Below, one piece after another: positions 8,280-16,757 of a stretch of DNA of 40,501 nucleotides. Numbering within the stretch: position 1 is the stretch's first letter; each line of letters starts with the position of its first letter. Both the position numbers and the translations under genes were made by a program. The notes beneath the pieces were generated by a model. It was not told the DNA's origin. It saw only the letters and a list, made by a program, of their open reading frames with translations, and ran no database searches. Source of the stretch: Burkholderiaceae bacterium (GTDB taxonomy: Bacteria > Pseudomonadota > Gammaproteobacteria > Burkholderiales > Burkholderiaceae_C); contig JAEUPI010000167.1 in the NCBI GenBank assembly GCA_016790175.1, positions 1-40,501 on the forward strand, given 5' to 3'.

Positions 8280-8729
8280 ATGAGTCAGGAACGCGTGTCC
8301 GTGCAGCTGGTGCAACGCCAGGACTATCAATTCGACAACCGCTTCGACGCCGGGGTGCCCGGCCTGCTCACCGACGAGCCGGCGCCGCTGGGTTCAGGCC
8401 TGGGGCCTTCGCCCGTGCAGCTGCTGGCCAGCGCGGTGGGCAACTGCCTGGGCGCCTCGTTGTTGTTCGCGCTGCGCAAGTTCAACCCGCAGGCCGCCGG
8501 CCGCATCGCCGCCGAGGTCAGCGCCGAAACCGGACGCAACGCCGATCGGCGGTTGCGCGTGACCGGCATCCAGGCGCAGTTCACGATCGGCGACGACGTC
8601 GCCGGCTACAAGCACCTGGACCGGGCGCTCGCCACCTTCGAGGATTTCTGCACCGTGACGGCCAGCGTGCGCGCCGGCATTCCCGTGACGGTGCAGGTGT
8701 TCGACGCCGAGGGCAATCAGCTCAAGTGA
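8280..8729 (+). CDS. OsmC/Ohr-family thiol peroxidase
   Basis: 149 residues. The two redox cysteines of the family are present: Cys56 in SAVGNCLGASLLFAL (peroxidatic) and Cys124 in FEDFCTVTASVRAG (resolving), close to the positions in E. coli OsmC. The family reduces organic hydroperoxides, and members have been linked to persulfide handling. The protein acts in the cytoplasm as a dimer. GAAGGAAACC lies before the ATG. It sits 69 bases after the repressor gene and 10 bases before the anion-channel gene, so it is probably part of the same message. Whether the substrate is a peroxide or a persulfide cannot be decided from sequence. Confidence 0.92.
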   Translation: MSQERVSVQLVQRQDYQFDNRFDAGVPGLLTDEPAPLGSGLGPSPVQLLASAVGNCLGASLLFALRKFNPQAAGRIAAEVSAETGRNADRRLRVTGIQAQFTIGDDVAGYKHLDRALATFEDFCTVTASVRAGIPVTVQVFDAEGNQLK

Positions 8730-8739
8730 TGACGAGACG

Positions 8740-9753
8740 ATGGAATCCACAAGAGCCAAGTTGAAGTTCATGATGCCGGGCTGGTATGCCGTGGTGATGG
8801 GCCTCGCCGGTCTCTCGCTCGCCTGGCATCGGGCCAAACCGGTGCTGGGCGACGGTGCCGAGGCGGCGTCGCTGGCGATCGGCGTGCTGGCTGCCGCCGT
8901 CTTCGCCGTGCTCGCCGTCGCCACGGTGCTGCGCGGCTGGCGCCACCCCGAGGCCTGGGCCGAGGACCGCAAACACCCGGTGCGCCACACCTTCATCGCG
9001 GCGCTGCCGATCGCCGTGCTGCTGCTGGCCACCGTCGGCGTGGCGCTGTTCGGTGCGCACCCGCTGGCCGATGCGCTGTGGTGGCTGGGCAGCCTGGCGC
9101 AGTGGTTCGTCACCGCCTGGGTGCTCGCGCGCTGGTGGCGAGGGGCACAAGCAGGCGGGCTGCAGTGGGCCGGCGTGACGCCGGCGCTGTTCATTCCCAT
9201 CGTCGGCAATGTGCTGGTCCCGCTGGCCGGCGTGCCGCTGGGCCATGCCGAATGGGCGGCCGCTCAATTCGGCGTCGGGTTGCTGTTCTGGCCGGTGGTG
9301 CTGACGCTGATCGTGGTGCGCATCGTCGTGCAGGGGCTGTGGCCCGAGCGGCTGCTGCCGACGGCGTTCATCTTCATCGCACCGCCGGTGGTCGTGGGGC
9401 TCGCGCTGCTTCAATTCGGCGCGCCGGTGCTCTGGGCTTGGGCATGCTGGGGCATGGGCGTGTTCTCGTTCATCTGGGCGGCTTCGCTGACCAGACGCAT
9501 CGCGGGCATGCCGTTCGGCCTGCCCCATTGGGGCATGAGCTTTCCGATGGCCGCGCTAGCAGCGCTCACGCTGCGGCTGGCTCAGCCGGGGCAGCCGATG
9601 GCCTGGGCCGGCCTGTTGCTGCTGGCCCTGGCATCGCTGCTGATTGCGGGCCTGGCGCTCGGCACCCTGCGCGGATTGCGAGACGGCAGTCTGCTCGCGC
9701 CTGAACCGGTGGCCCCGATCGTGCCGGCTGCGTCGTCTGCCCGACCGGCCTGA
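8740..9753 (+). CDS. TDT/SLAC1-type anion channel or exporter (TehA/Ssu1-like)
   Basis: 337 residues with about ten hydrophobic helices. It opens KFMMPGWYAVVMGLAGLSLAW, the typical start of the tellurite-resistance/dicarboxylate transporter (TDT) family, whose members include TehA, plant SLAC1 and the yeast sulfite exporter Ssu1. Internal segments such as LWWLGSLAQWFVTAWVL and TPALFIPIVGNVLVPLAG fit the family. The C-tail is Ala/Pro-rich. It begins 10 bases after osmC and is the last gene of the run. The family transports small anions; sulfite or another sulfur anion would suit the context but is inference. There is no hairpin in the 56 bases before the next gene. Confidence 0.85.
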   Translation: MESTRAKLKFMMPGWYAVVMGLAGLSLAWHRAKPVLGDGAEAASLAIGVLAAAVFAVLAVATVLRGWRHPEAWAEDRKHPVRHTFIAALPIAVLLLATVGVALFGAHPLADALWWLGSLAQWFVTAWVLARWWRGAQAGGLQWAGVTPALFIPIVGNVLVPLAGVPLGHAEWAAAQFGVGLLFWPVVLTLIVVRIVVQGLWPERLLPTAFIFIAPPVVVGLALLQFGAPVLWAWACWGMGVFSFIWAASLTRRIAGMPFGLPHWGMSFPMAALAALTLRLAQPGQPMAWAGLLLLALASLLIAGLALGTLRGLRDGSLLAPEPVAPIVPAASSARPA

Positions 9754-9774
9754 ACCCCGCGCGCCGCAAGCGGC

Positions 9775-9780
9775 TACCAT
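9775..9780 (+). promoter_or_regulatory. Possible -10 of the substrate-binding protein gene
   Basis: TACCAT 30 bases before the ATG at 9810. It would give a leader of about 23 bases containing GAGGGCATCGAG as ribosome site. No clear -35. Confidence 0.25.
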
Positions 9781-9809
9781 GCCCCGCGTTCGGACTTGAG
9801 GGCATCGAG

Positions 9810-11315
9810 ATGGCAAAGCGTGGTTTGTGCATGAGGTGGATGGCGGCCGTGGCGGGCCTGGCTGCCACTTTGGTGGTCGCACCCGTGGTGCAGGCCCAGG
9901 CAAAGAAGGACACCGCGGTGATCGCGATGACGCTCGAGCCGCCGGGGCTGGACCCGACGGCCGGCGCGGCCTCGGCAATCGGCGAGGTGGTGCACTACAA
10001 CGTGCTGGAAACGCTGACCAAGATCGAGTCCGACGGCAGCATCAAGCCGCTGCTGGCCCAGAGCTGGACCGTCACCCCCGACAACAAGACCTGGGCCTTC
10101 AAGCTGCGCTCGGGCGTGAAGTTCCACAACGGCGAGCCGTTCAATGCCGCGACGGTGAAGTTCGCCTACGAGCGCGCGGTAGCGCAGGGCTCGGTGAACA
10201 AGGACAAGGCGGTGTTCGCCAACATCCTCAACATCGCCAGCACCGACGAACACACGGTGATCCTGACGCTGAAGAACCCGAATCCGGACTTCCTGTTCCA
10301 GCTCGGGCAGACCACGGCCTCGATCGTCGAGCCCAAGAGCGTCGCCACCAACAACACGCAGCCGGTCGGCACCGGGCCGTACCGGCTGGAGTCCTGGAAC
10401 AAGGGTTCGGCGATCGTGCTGACGCGCTGGGACGGCTATCGCGATCCGAAGGCGGCCAAGCTGCGCCGCGTGACGATCCGCTTCATCAGCGACGCGGCGG
10501 CGCAGGTCGCGGCGCTGCTGTCGGGCGACGTCGACGCGTTTCCGCGCGTGGCCGCGGCACGCAGCCTTTCGCAGTTCCAGAACAACCCGCGCTACCAGGT
10601 GCTGATCGGCGGCTCACGCTCCAAGACGATTCTTGCGATCAACAACAAGCGCAAACCGCTCGACGATGTGCGTGTGCGCCGTGCCATCGCGATGGCCATC
10701 GACCGCAAGGCGGTGATCGAAGGCGCGGCCGAGGGCTTCGGCACGCCCATCGGCAGCTTCTACGTGCCCGGCGCGCCGGGCTACGTAGACCTCACCGCGG
10801 TCAATGCCTATGCGCCCGAGAAGTCTCGCGCGTTGCTCAAGGAGGCGGGCATCACCTCGCCGCTGGAGCTGACGATGAAACTGCCGCCGACGCCCTATGC
10901 GCGCACCGGTGGCGAAGTGATCGCGGCACAGCTGACCAAGGTGGGCATCAACGCCAAACTCGAGAACGTCGAGTGGGCGCAGTGGCTGTCGGGTGTGTAC
11001 GGGCAGAAGGCCTACGACCTCACGGTGATCGCGCACGTGGAGCCGCTGGACTTCGGCAACTTCGCGCGGCCCGGCTACTACTGGGGCTACGAGTCCGCGG
11101 CGTTCAACGCCCTGTGGGCCAAGATCAACTCGACGGCCGACGCCAAGGAGCGCAACGGCTACCTCGCCGATGCGCAGCGCCTGGTGGCCGACGACGCCGT
11201 GGCCGCCTACCTCTACCAGCCGACCTGGATCACTGTGGCCAAGGCCGGCCTGAAGGGGCTGTGGAAGGACGCACCGATCCTCGCCAACGACCTGTCGGCA
11301 CTGTCGTGGCAGTAG
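9810..11315 (+). CDS. ABC transporter substrate-binding protein, peptide/nickel family 5
   Basis: 501 residues with a Sec signal peptide (MAKRGLCMRW..., hydrophobic core to VVQAQA at about 30) and the family 5 (DppA/OppA/NikA) fold. Visible signatures: TLEPPGLDPT, YNVLETLTKIESDGSIKPLLAQSW, WAFKLRSGVKFHNGEPFNAATVKFAYERA, VGTGPYRLESW and VRRAIAMAIDRKAVIEG. It would capture oligopeptides or a related ligand in the periplasm. GAGGGCATCGAG precedes the ATG. No permease or ATPase gene adjoins it: the upstream gene is the anion channel and the downstream gene is a convergent phosphatase. It is therefore an orphan binding protein, and its ligand cannot be predicted. Confidence 0.93.
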   Translation: MAKRGLCMRWMAAVAGLAATLVVAPVVQAQAKKDTAVIAMTLEPPGLDPTAGAASAIGEVVHYNVLETLTKIESDGSIKPLLAQSWTVTPDNKTWAFKLRSGVKFHNGEPFNAATVKFAYERAVAQGSVNKDKAVFANILNIASTDEHTVILTLKNPNPDFLFQLGQTTASIVEPKSVATNNTQPVGTGPYRLESWNKGSAIVLTRWDGYRDPKAAKLRRVTIRFISDAAAQVAALLSGDVDAFPRVAAARSLSQFQNNPRYQVLIGGSRSKTILAINNKRKPLDDVRVRRAIAMAIDRKAVIEGAAEGFGTPIGSFYVPGAPGYVDLTAVNAYAPEKSRALLKEAGITSPLELTMKLPPTPYARTGGEVIAAQLTKVGINAKLENVEWAQWLSGVYGQKAYDLTVIAHVEPLDFGNFARPGYYWGYESAAFNALWAKINSTADAKERNGYLADAQRLVADDAVAAYLYQPTWITVAKAGLKGLWKDAPILANDLSALSWQ

Positions 11316-11339
11316 AAGGCCGTTGCGGGAGGGGTCGGT

Positions 11340-11990
11340 TCAGGCGGCGCTGATCGGCGTGGTGTCGGGCTGGGCCGGCAGCCCCTCGAGATGCGCGGCG
11401 TCGGCCCATTGCACGATGCGCAGCGCGTTGCCGTCCCAATGAAGCCGGTTGATGCCGGTGTTGGGAATCTCGCAGGCGCGCGGGCCATGCAGCGTCAGCC
11501 CCTGGGCTGCACGCCACAACATGTCGAGCACGCCGCCGTGCGTGAATACTGCGATGCGAGCGCCGGCATGCCGCTGCGCCAGCGACTCGACGGCGCGCCA
11601 CACACGGGCATGGAAGCTGCGCACGCTTTCGCCGCCGCCGGGCAGCGCGTAGTCGGCGTCGTGGCGGATCCATGACGCCCACAGGTCCGGATGTCGCTCG
11701 ACGATGGTCGGCACATCCAGGCCTTCGAGCACGCCGAAAGCCTGTTCGCGCCACAGCGGTTCGGTCTGAACGTCGATGCCTTTCGCCGAAGTGGCTGCCT
11801 CGGCCGTGGTGCGGGCGCGCTGCAGGTCGCTGGCGACCACCACGTCGAAGCGCTCGTCGGCGAGCCGGTCGGCGAGCCGCTGGGCCTGCGCCTGACCGGC
11901 GGCATTGAGCGGCACGTCGATCTGACCCTGGAAGCGGTGCTGCCGGTTCCAGTCGGTCTCGCCGTGGCGGATGACGATCAGCTCGGTCAT
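11340..11990 (-). CDS. Histidine phosphatase family protein (phosphoglycerate-mutase-like)
   Basis: 216 residues. The catalytic RHG motif is near the N-terminus (VIRHGETDWNRQ, His at 9). The second half of the site is present as VFTHGGVLDML, with the general acid probably the Glu in LWREQAFGVLEG. QGQIDVPLNAAGQAQAQ and SDLQRARTTAEA are typical of the cofactor-dependent branch that includes GpmB, PhoE and CobC. The substrate is not determinable; no cobalamin genes are nearby. The start is ATG at 11990 because the family motif begins right there (MTELIVIRHGE); the open frame continues upstream without similarity. It is convergent with the binding-protein gene (24-base gap, no hairpin). It diverges from the hydrolase gene, with only 34 bases between starts. 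Confidence 0.9.
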   Translation of the reverse strand: MTELIVIRHGETDWNRQHRFQGQIDVPLNAAGQAQAQRLADRLADERFDVVVASDLQRARTTAEAATSAKGIDVQTEPLWREQAFGVLEGLDVPTIVERHPDLWASWIRHDADYALPGGGESVRSFHARVWRAVESLAQRHAGARIAVFTHGGVLDMLWRAAQGLTLHGPRACEIPNTGINRLHWDGNALRIVQWADAAHLEGLPAQPDTTPISAA

Positions 11991-12024
11991 GATGTGTATT
12001 GTCCGGCCAATCGACGAGACGACG

Positions 12025-12768
12025 ATGTTCGAGATCGTGCTGCTCCCCGGCCTTGCCTGTGATGAGTCGCTGTGGCGTGACCAAGTTCCCGCGCTGCGCG
12101 CGGCTGGCCATCGCGTGACGGTGACCGATGTGCATCGCCGCCATCCCGGCCTGAAGCAGATGGCGCGTGCGTTGTTGCAGGAGCATGTCGGCCCGCTGGT
12201 GCTCGTGGGCAGCTCGATGGGCGGCATGCTCGCCTTGCATGTCCATCGCGAGGCGCCCGATCGGGTGGCGGCAATGGCGCTGCTGTCCACCACGGCGCAG
12301 CCCGACACGCCGGCGCTGATCCGGCTGCGCAGCGACGCGATCGTCGAGTTCCAGCAGGGCCGCGCCGAGGCGGTGCTGCGCGTCAATGCGGCCTTCGCCT
12401 TCCACCCGGAGCATGCTGCCGACGCCGCGCGCGTCGACGACTATGTCGAACTCATCCTGGCAGGTGGCGTCGACCAGCTGATCGCGCAGAACCGCGCGGT
12501 CATGGCGCGCGAAGACATGCGGCCCTGGCTCCACGCCGTGCGCTGTCCCGTGCTGGTTGCCTGCGGCGACGCCGACCTGCTCACGCCGTTGGCGATGTCG
12601 CAGGAGATCGCCGGCGCGATACCGCAAGCGCAGCTCGAGCAGGTTGAGCGGGCCGGCCATCTGATGACCTGGGAGCAGCCGGAGGCCGTGAACCGGCTGT
12701 TGTTACAGTGGCTCGCCGACCTGGGCCCGGCCGCAGGGCGCCGGCCGGGGCCGCAAACGCAGGGATAG
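12025..12768 (+). CDS. Alpha/beta-fold hydrolase
   Basis: 247 residues. The nucleophile elbow is GSSMG at 62-66 (Ser64). The likely acid is the second Asp in CGDADLLTP and the catalytic His is in RAGHLMTWEQPE near the C-terminus. The N-terminus IVLLPGLACDESLWRDQ supplies the oxyanion strand seen in BioH and in enol-lactone hydrolases. The substrate is unknown. The ATG at 12025 is preferred because the fold begins immediately; an ATG at 11971 would add 18 non-family residues and overlap the divergent gene. It ends in a short GC-rich hairpin region (12773-12785). Confidence 0.88.
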   Translation: MFEIVLLPGLACDESLWRDQVPALRAAGHRVTVTDVHRRHPGLKQMARALLQEHVGPLVLVGSSMGGMLALHVHREAPDRVAAMALLSTTAQPDTPALIRLRSDAIVEFQQGRAEAVLRVNAAFAFHPEHAADAARVDDYVELILAGGVDQLIAQNRAVMAREDMRPWLHAVRCPVLVACGDADLLTPLAMSQEIAGAIPQAQLEQVERAGHLMTWEQPEAVNRLLLQWLADLGPAAGRRPGPQTQG

Positions 12769-12771
12769 CCC

Positions 12772-12785
12772 CCCGCCTGGGCGGG
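12772..12785 (+). terminator. Weak hairpin after the hydrolase gene
   Basis: Five-base-pair stem CCCGC / GCGGG around CTGG within CCCGCCTGGGCGGG, starting four bases after the stop. It is followed by CAGATTTCC, which is only partly T-rich. Small, so doubtful. Confidence 0.3.
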
Positions 12786-12883
12786 CAGATTTCCACCCGC
12801 TCTTACGTTTGCGATCTTGCCGCTGGCGGCGATTGCCCTCACCATCGATTCATCGATCGAGACTGCCAGCCGGCAAGACCACC

Positions 12884-13492
12884 ATGACCCTGCGAATCCA
12901 CCTGTGCGGCCTGGCGCTGGCCGCACTCGCCGCCGCCGGCGGCGCCGCCGCGCAGACCGACAAGGCAGCCGACGACTGCGAGGCGGCCGTGTCCGAGGCG
13001 GTCAAGCGCATGCGAGGCCGCGAGGCGCAAGACGTTCAATTCTCGAAGAACAAGCGCGTGTTCACCGCCACTGCCGATGACGAGACCAGTCTCAAGGGCG
13101 AAGGCCGCTACCGCGGTGCCTCGGGGCGCGGCATGCCGTTCAGCTACAGCTGCGCATTCAATGCGAAGACGGGCGCGACTTCCGGCGTCGTGTTTCGCGA
13201 GCTCGGTCCGCCGGCCGAAGACAAGCCGTGGCAGCCCAACCTCGCAAATGTCTCGCCCGACGCCTGCGAGGGCGCGGCCGCGGCGACGTTGAAGAGCAAG
13301 AACCCGCGTGTGGGCCGCATCGTGCTCGACAGCGAGTCGCGCCGGCTCTCGCCCGGGCCCGACGACCGCATCGTGCTCGAAGGGCGCGGCGCACTCGAGC
13401 GCGCGCCCGGCATGAATACCGTGCCGTTCACCTACCAGTGCGAGGTGGAGCCGCGCAACGGACGCATCGTCAGCATCCGCACCAGCCAGTAG
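12884..13492 (+). CDS. Periplasmic protein of two repeated domains, function unknown
   Basis: 202 residues with a Sec signal peptide (MTLRIHLCGLALAALAAAGGAAAQ, cleavage near 24). The mature protein is two copies of a domain of about 75 residues. Copy 1 starts DDCEAAVSEAVKR and ends PFSYSCAFNAKTGATSGVVFR. Copy 2 starts DACEGAAAATLKS and ends PFTYQCEVEPRNGRIVSIRT. Each has a Cys in the first helix and a Cys in the P-F-[ST]-Y-x-C strand, suggesting one disulfide per domain. No enzyme motif is seen. The ATG at 12884 gives the signal peptide; the open frame extends upstream without one. It converges on mnmA with one base between stops and no terminator. I do not recognise the family. Confidence 0.75.
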   Translation: MTLRIHLCGLALAALAAAGGAAAQTDKAADDCEAAVSEAVKRMRGREAQDVQFSKNKRVFTATADDETSLKGEGRYRGASGRGMPFSYSCAFNAKTGATSGVVFRELGPPAEDKPWQPNLANVSPDACEGAAAATLKSKNPRVGRIVLDSESRRLSPGPDDRIVLEGRGALERAPGMNTVPFTYQCEVEPRNGRIVSIRTSQ

Positions 13493-13493
13493 G

Positions 13494-14600
13494 TCAGACC
13501 CGATCGCGAGCGGCGGCGATCACGCCGCCGCCGAGACAGACGTCACCGTCGTACAGCACGGCCGACTGACCCGGCGTGATGGCCCATTGCGGCTCATCGA
13601 ACGCCAGTGCGAATCCGGCGTCGCGGGCTTCGAAGCGGCACGCAGCGTCTGACTGCCGGTAGCGCGTCTTGGCCGCATAACGGCCGCTGGCGGGAGCTGT
13701 GCCTGCCACCCAGGCGACGTCGTCGGCTTCCAGCGCGGGCGAGAGCAGCCAGGGATGGTCGTGCCCCTGCACGACCCTCAGCACATTGCGCGCGAGGTCC
13801 TTGCGCGCCACGAACCACGGCGCATGCGCGGAGCCGCCGCGTGTGCCCCTGTCCTTCACGCCGCCGATGCCCAGCCCCTGGCGCTGGCCCAGGGTGTAGA
13901 AGCTCAAGCCCACGTGCCGGCCCAGCACACGGCCGCGGTCGTCCTCGATCGGACCGGGCTCTTGACTGAGGTAGCGGTTGAGGAATTCGCGGAAGGGCCG
14001 CTCGCCGATGAAGCAGATGCCGGTGGAGTCCTTCTTCTTCGCGTTCGGCAGGCCGATCTCGGCGGCGATGCGGCGCACCTCTGTCTTCTTCAGCTCACCC
14101 ACCGGGAACAGCGTCCTGGACAACTGCGCCTGATCGAGCCGATGAAGGAAGTAGCTCTGGTCCTTGGCGGGATCCAGGCCCTTGAGCAGTTCGAAGGCGC
14201 CGCTGCGCGACCGCACACGCGCGTAATGTCCGGTGGCGATCCGCTCGGCGCCCAGGCGCAGCGCATGGTCGAGGAAGGCCTTGAACTTGATCTCGGCGTT
14301 GCACAGCACGTCGGGGTTCGGCGTACGGCCGGCCCGGTACTCGCGCAGGAACTCGGCGAACACGCGGTCCTTGTACTCGGCCGCGAAGTTCACGTGCTCG
14401 AGCTCGATGCCGATCACGTCGGCCACCGCGGCGGCATCGACGAAGTCGACATTGCTGGAGCAGTAGGCGCCGTCGTCGTCATCTTCCCAGTTCTTCATGA
14501 AGATGCCGATCACCTCGTGCCCCTGCTGCTTGAGCAGCCAGGCGCTGACCGCGGAGTCGACCCCGCCGGACAGGCCGACCACCACACGAGACAGACGCAC
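13494..14600 (-). CDS. mnmA: tRNA-specific 2-thiouridylase MnmA
   Basis: 368 residues, standard length. It adds the 2-thio group to U34 of tRNA-Lys, -Glu and -Gln, using ATP and sulfur relayed from IscS. The PP-loop SGGVDS is at 11-16. The catalytic pair is Cys100 ([12 protein letters not shown]) and Cys196 ([13 protein letters not shown]), with spacing as in E. coli (Cys102/Cys199). The TGHYARV and KDQSYFLH motifs and a C-terminal beta-barrel are also present. The start is GTG at 14600, the only codon that keeps the full [12 protein letters not shown] strand. There is no Shine-Dalgarno, but TAGAAT lies six bases upstream and overlaps the stop codon of the NUDIX gene. The adjacency to a NudJ-type gene matches E. 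coli. Confidence 0.97.
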   Translation of the reverse strand: MRLSRVVVGLSGGVDSAVSAWLLKQQGHEVIGIFMKNWEDDDDGAYCSSNVDFVDAAAVADVIGIELEHVNFAAEYKDRVFAEFLREYRAGRTPNPDVLCNAEIKFKAFLDHALRLGAERIATGHYARVRSRSGAFELLKGLDPAKDQSYFLHRLDQAQLSRTLFPVGELKKTEVRRIAAEIGLPNAKKKDSTGICFIGERPFREFLNRYLSQEPGPIEDDRGRVLGRHVGLSFYTLGQRQGLGIGGVKDRGTRGGSAHAPWFVARKDLARNVLRVVQGHDHPWLLSPALEADDVAWVAGTAPASGRYAAKTRYRQSDAACRFEARDAGFALAFDEPQWAITPGQSAVLYDGDVCLGGGVIAAARDRV

Positions 14601-14606
14601 GGCCCG

Positions 14607-14612
14607 ATTCTA
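14607..14612 (-). promoter_or_regulatory. Putative -10 of mnmA (leaderless GTG)
   Basis: TAGAAT on the minus strand (five of six matches to the sigma70 -10), six bases before the GTG at 14600. It shares its first three bases with the NUDIX stop codon. It may give mnmA a second, leaderless transcript in addition to readthrough. Confidence 0.35.
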
Positions 14613-15101
14613 TTTTTTCGGTGCGGCCAGCACCGACGCGTCGGCATAGACCAGCTCCAGCGGATAACGCTGTCCGGCCAGGTGGTCGTCGATGCAGCGC
14701 ATCAGCAGCGGGCTGCGGTGTCGCGCGAGCTGCGCGCGCAGCTCGTCCGGCGTGAGCCACAAGGTGCGCACGATCTCGGGATCGAGCATGCGCCCCGGCA
14801 GCGGCTCGGACACCTCGCCCACGAATGCGAGCCGCAGATAGGTCACGTCGTCGGCCGGCACGGCGCGCCGTACCCGCGACAGGTACACGCCCAGCAGCGC
14901 CGTGGGCGTGAAGCGGCAGGTGGTTTCCTCGAGCGCCTCGCGCACAACGGCCTGCAGCGGTGTTTCACCGGGATCAAGATGACCTGCCGGATTGTTGAGT
15001 TTCAGGCCCTCCGGGGTGTGCTCCTCCACCAGCAGGTAGCGGCCCTCGCGTTCGACGATCGCGGCCACCGTCACATTGGTTTTCCATCGGGTGTCGACCA
15101 T
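14610..15101 (-). CDS. NUDIX hydrolase, NudJ-type
   Basis: 163 residues. The NUDIX box is [20 protein letters not shown] followed by TT, so the usual Gly after the EE pair is Thr, as tolerated in NudJ-type proteins. The N-terminus [20 protein letters not shown] and the [12 protein letters not shown] segment match the phosphatase group that includes E. coli NudJ, which acts on HMP-PP and nucleoside di/triphosphates. In E. coli nudJ also lies directly upstream of mnmA, as here (nine-base gap), so orthology is likely but not proven. TAGCAT sits exactly six bases before the ATG and no ribosome site is visible. It diverges from pntA. Confidence 0.9.
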   Translation of the reverse strand: MVDTRWKTNVTVAAIVEREGRYLLVEEHTPEGLKLNNPAGHLDPGETPLQAVVREALEETTCRFTPTALLGVYLSRVRRAVPADDVTYLRLAFVGEVSEPLPGRMLDPEIVRTLWLTPDELRAQLARHRSPLLMRCIDDHLAGQRYPLELVYADASVLAAPKK

Positions 15102-15107
15102 GCGGCA

Positions 15108-15113
15108 ATGCTA
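15108..15113 (-). promoter_or_regulatory. Putative -10 of the NUDIX-mnmA operon (leaderless)
   Basis: TAGCAT on the minus strand, then six bases, then the ATG at 15101. Same hexamer and spacing as at 95-107. No good -35. Confidence 0.4.
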
Positions 15114-15157
15114 CCGATGGCTGGCAGAATGCGGCGCGACCGACAGGAGTGCAGTCC

Positions 15158-16747
15158 ATGGCATTGACGATCGGAGTCCCGAAGGAAACCGCGGCCGGCG
15201 AGAAGCGTGTCGCCACCGTGCCGGAGGTGGTCGAGAAGCTCGTCAAGCTGGGCTTCGCGGTGGCGGTGGAAAGCGGCGCGGGCGACGCGGCGAATTTCGC
15301 CGACGACACCTATCGCGCCGCCGGCGCCGAGGTGCTGCCCACGGCCGCAGCACTGTGGGCCAAGGCCGACATCGTCTTCAAGGTGCGCCCGCCGAGTGCC
15401 GCCGAAGTGGCGATGATGCGCGAAGGCGGCACGCTGATCGGCTTTGTCTGGCCGGCGCAGAACCCCGAGCTGATGGGGCAGCTGGCCGCCAGGCGCGCCA
15501 CGGTGCTCGCCATCGACTCGCTGCCGCGCCAGCTGTCGCGGGCGCAGAAGATGGACGCGCTGACGTCGATGGCCGGCATCAGCGGCTACCGCGCGGTGAT
15601 CGAGGCCGCCAACGCATTCGGGCGTTTCTTCAACGGCCAGGTCACGGCCGCCGGCAAGATTCCGCCGGCCAAGGTGTTCATCGCCGGCGCCGGCGTGGCC
15701 GGCTTGGCGGCGATCGGCACCGCGGCGAACCTTGGCGCCATCGTGCGCGCCAACGACACCCGCGCCGAGGTGGCCGACCAGGTCGTGTCGCTCGGCGGCG
15801 AGTTCGTCAAGGTCGACTACGAGGAGGAAGGCTCGGGCGGCGGCGGCTACGCCAAGGTGATGAGCGAGGGCTTCCAGGCCGCGCAGCGCGAGATGTACGC
15901 CAAGCAGGCGCGCGAGGTCGACATCATCATCACCACCGCGCTCATCCCCGGCAAGCCGGCGCCCAAGCTCATCACCGCCGAAATGGTGAAGACGATGAAG
16001 CCCGGCAGCGTGATCGTCGACATGGCCGCCGAGCAGGGCGGCAACTGCGAGCTCACCGAGCCGAACCAGGCCGTGGTGAGGCACGGTGTCACCATCATCG
16101 GCTACACCGATCTCGCCAGCCGACTCGCCAAGCAGAGCTCGACGCTCTACTCCAACAACCTGCTGCGGCTGACCGAAGAGCTGTGCAAGACCAAGGACGG
16201 CGTCGTCAACGTCAACATGGACGACGATGCCATCCGCGGCCTCACGGTGATCAAGGACGGCGCTGTCACCTGGCCCGCACCACCGATCAAGCTGGCGGCG
16301 CCGCCACCCAAGCCGGCTGCCGGCGCGGCGGTGCCCGCGGCGCCCAAGGGGCACGGCCATGGCAGCAGCGAGCCGATGTCGGCGCAGTCGCTGGCCATCG
16401 TGTTCGCGATCGGCGCGCTCGCGCTGCTGGGCGTGGGCCTGTTCGCACCGGCGTCGTTCCTGTCGCACTTCACGGTGTTCGTGCTCGCCTGCTTCATCGG
16501 CTACATGGTGATCTGGAACGTGACGCCGTCGCTGCACACGCCGCTGATGAGCGTGACCAACGCGATCTCGTCGATCATCGCGATCGGGGCGCTGATCCAG
16601 ATTGCGCCACCGCTCACGGGCGCCACGGGCGACCGGCCGAACGCGCTGATCCTCGGCATGGCGGTGGTGGCCCTGGTGCTCACGGCCATCAACATGTTCG
16701 GCGGCTTCGCGGTCACGCGGCGCATGCTGGCGATGTTCCGCAAGTGA
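15158..16747 (+). CDS. pntA: Proton-translocating NAD(P) transhydrogenase, alpha subunit
   Basis: 529 residues. PntAB moves hydride between NADH and NADP+ while letting protons in, supplying NADPH. The N-terminal dI domain (about 1-375) binds NAD(H), with the Rossmann motif [12 protein letters not shown] near 173-184 and the N-terminal signature [15 protein letters not shown]. An Ala/Pro-rich linker ending GHGHG (about 380-405) leads to a C-terminal hydrophobic part with about four helices. This is the undivided alpha subunit as in E. coli (510 residues), not split into PntAA and PntAB. The start is ATG 15158: AGGAG lies eight bases upstream and the in-frame GTG at 15149 overlaps it. pntB follows 10 bases after the stop. 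Confidence 0.97.
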   Translation: MALTIGVPKETAAGEKRVATVPEVVEKLVKLGFAVAVESGAGDAANFADDTYRAAGAEVLPTAAALWAKADIVFKVRPPSAAEVAMMREGGTLIGFVWPAQNPELMGQLAARRATVLAIDSLPRQLSRAQKMDALTSMAGISGYRAVIEAANAFGRFFNGQVTAAGKIPPAKVFIAGAGVAGLAAIGTAANLGAIVRANDTRAEVADQVVSLGGEFVKVDYEEEGSGGGGYAKVMSEGFQAAQREMYAKQAREVDIIITTALIPGKPAPKLITAEMVKTMKPGSVIVDMAAEQGGNCELTEPNQAVVRHGVTIIGYTDLASRLAKQSSTLYSNNLLRLTEELCKTKDGVVNVNMDDDAIRGLTVIKDGAVTWPAPPIKLAAPPPKPAAGAAVPAAPKGHGHGSSEPMSAQSLAIVFAIGALALLGVGLFAPASFLSHFTVFVLACFIGYMVIWNVTPSLHTPLMSVTNAISSIIAIGALIQIAPPLTGATGDRPNALILGMAVVALVLTAINMFGGFAVTRRMLAMFRK

Positions 16748-16757
16748 GGGGCAGCAC

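Noticed and set aside
9810-11315. Substrate-binding protein as part of the RND/OsmC stress operon
   Set aside because: It has its own possible -10 and ribosome site, belongs to the peptide-binding family 5, and has no functional tie to the preceding genes that I can see.
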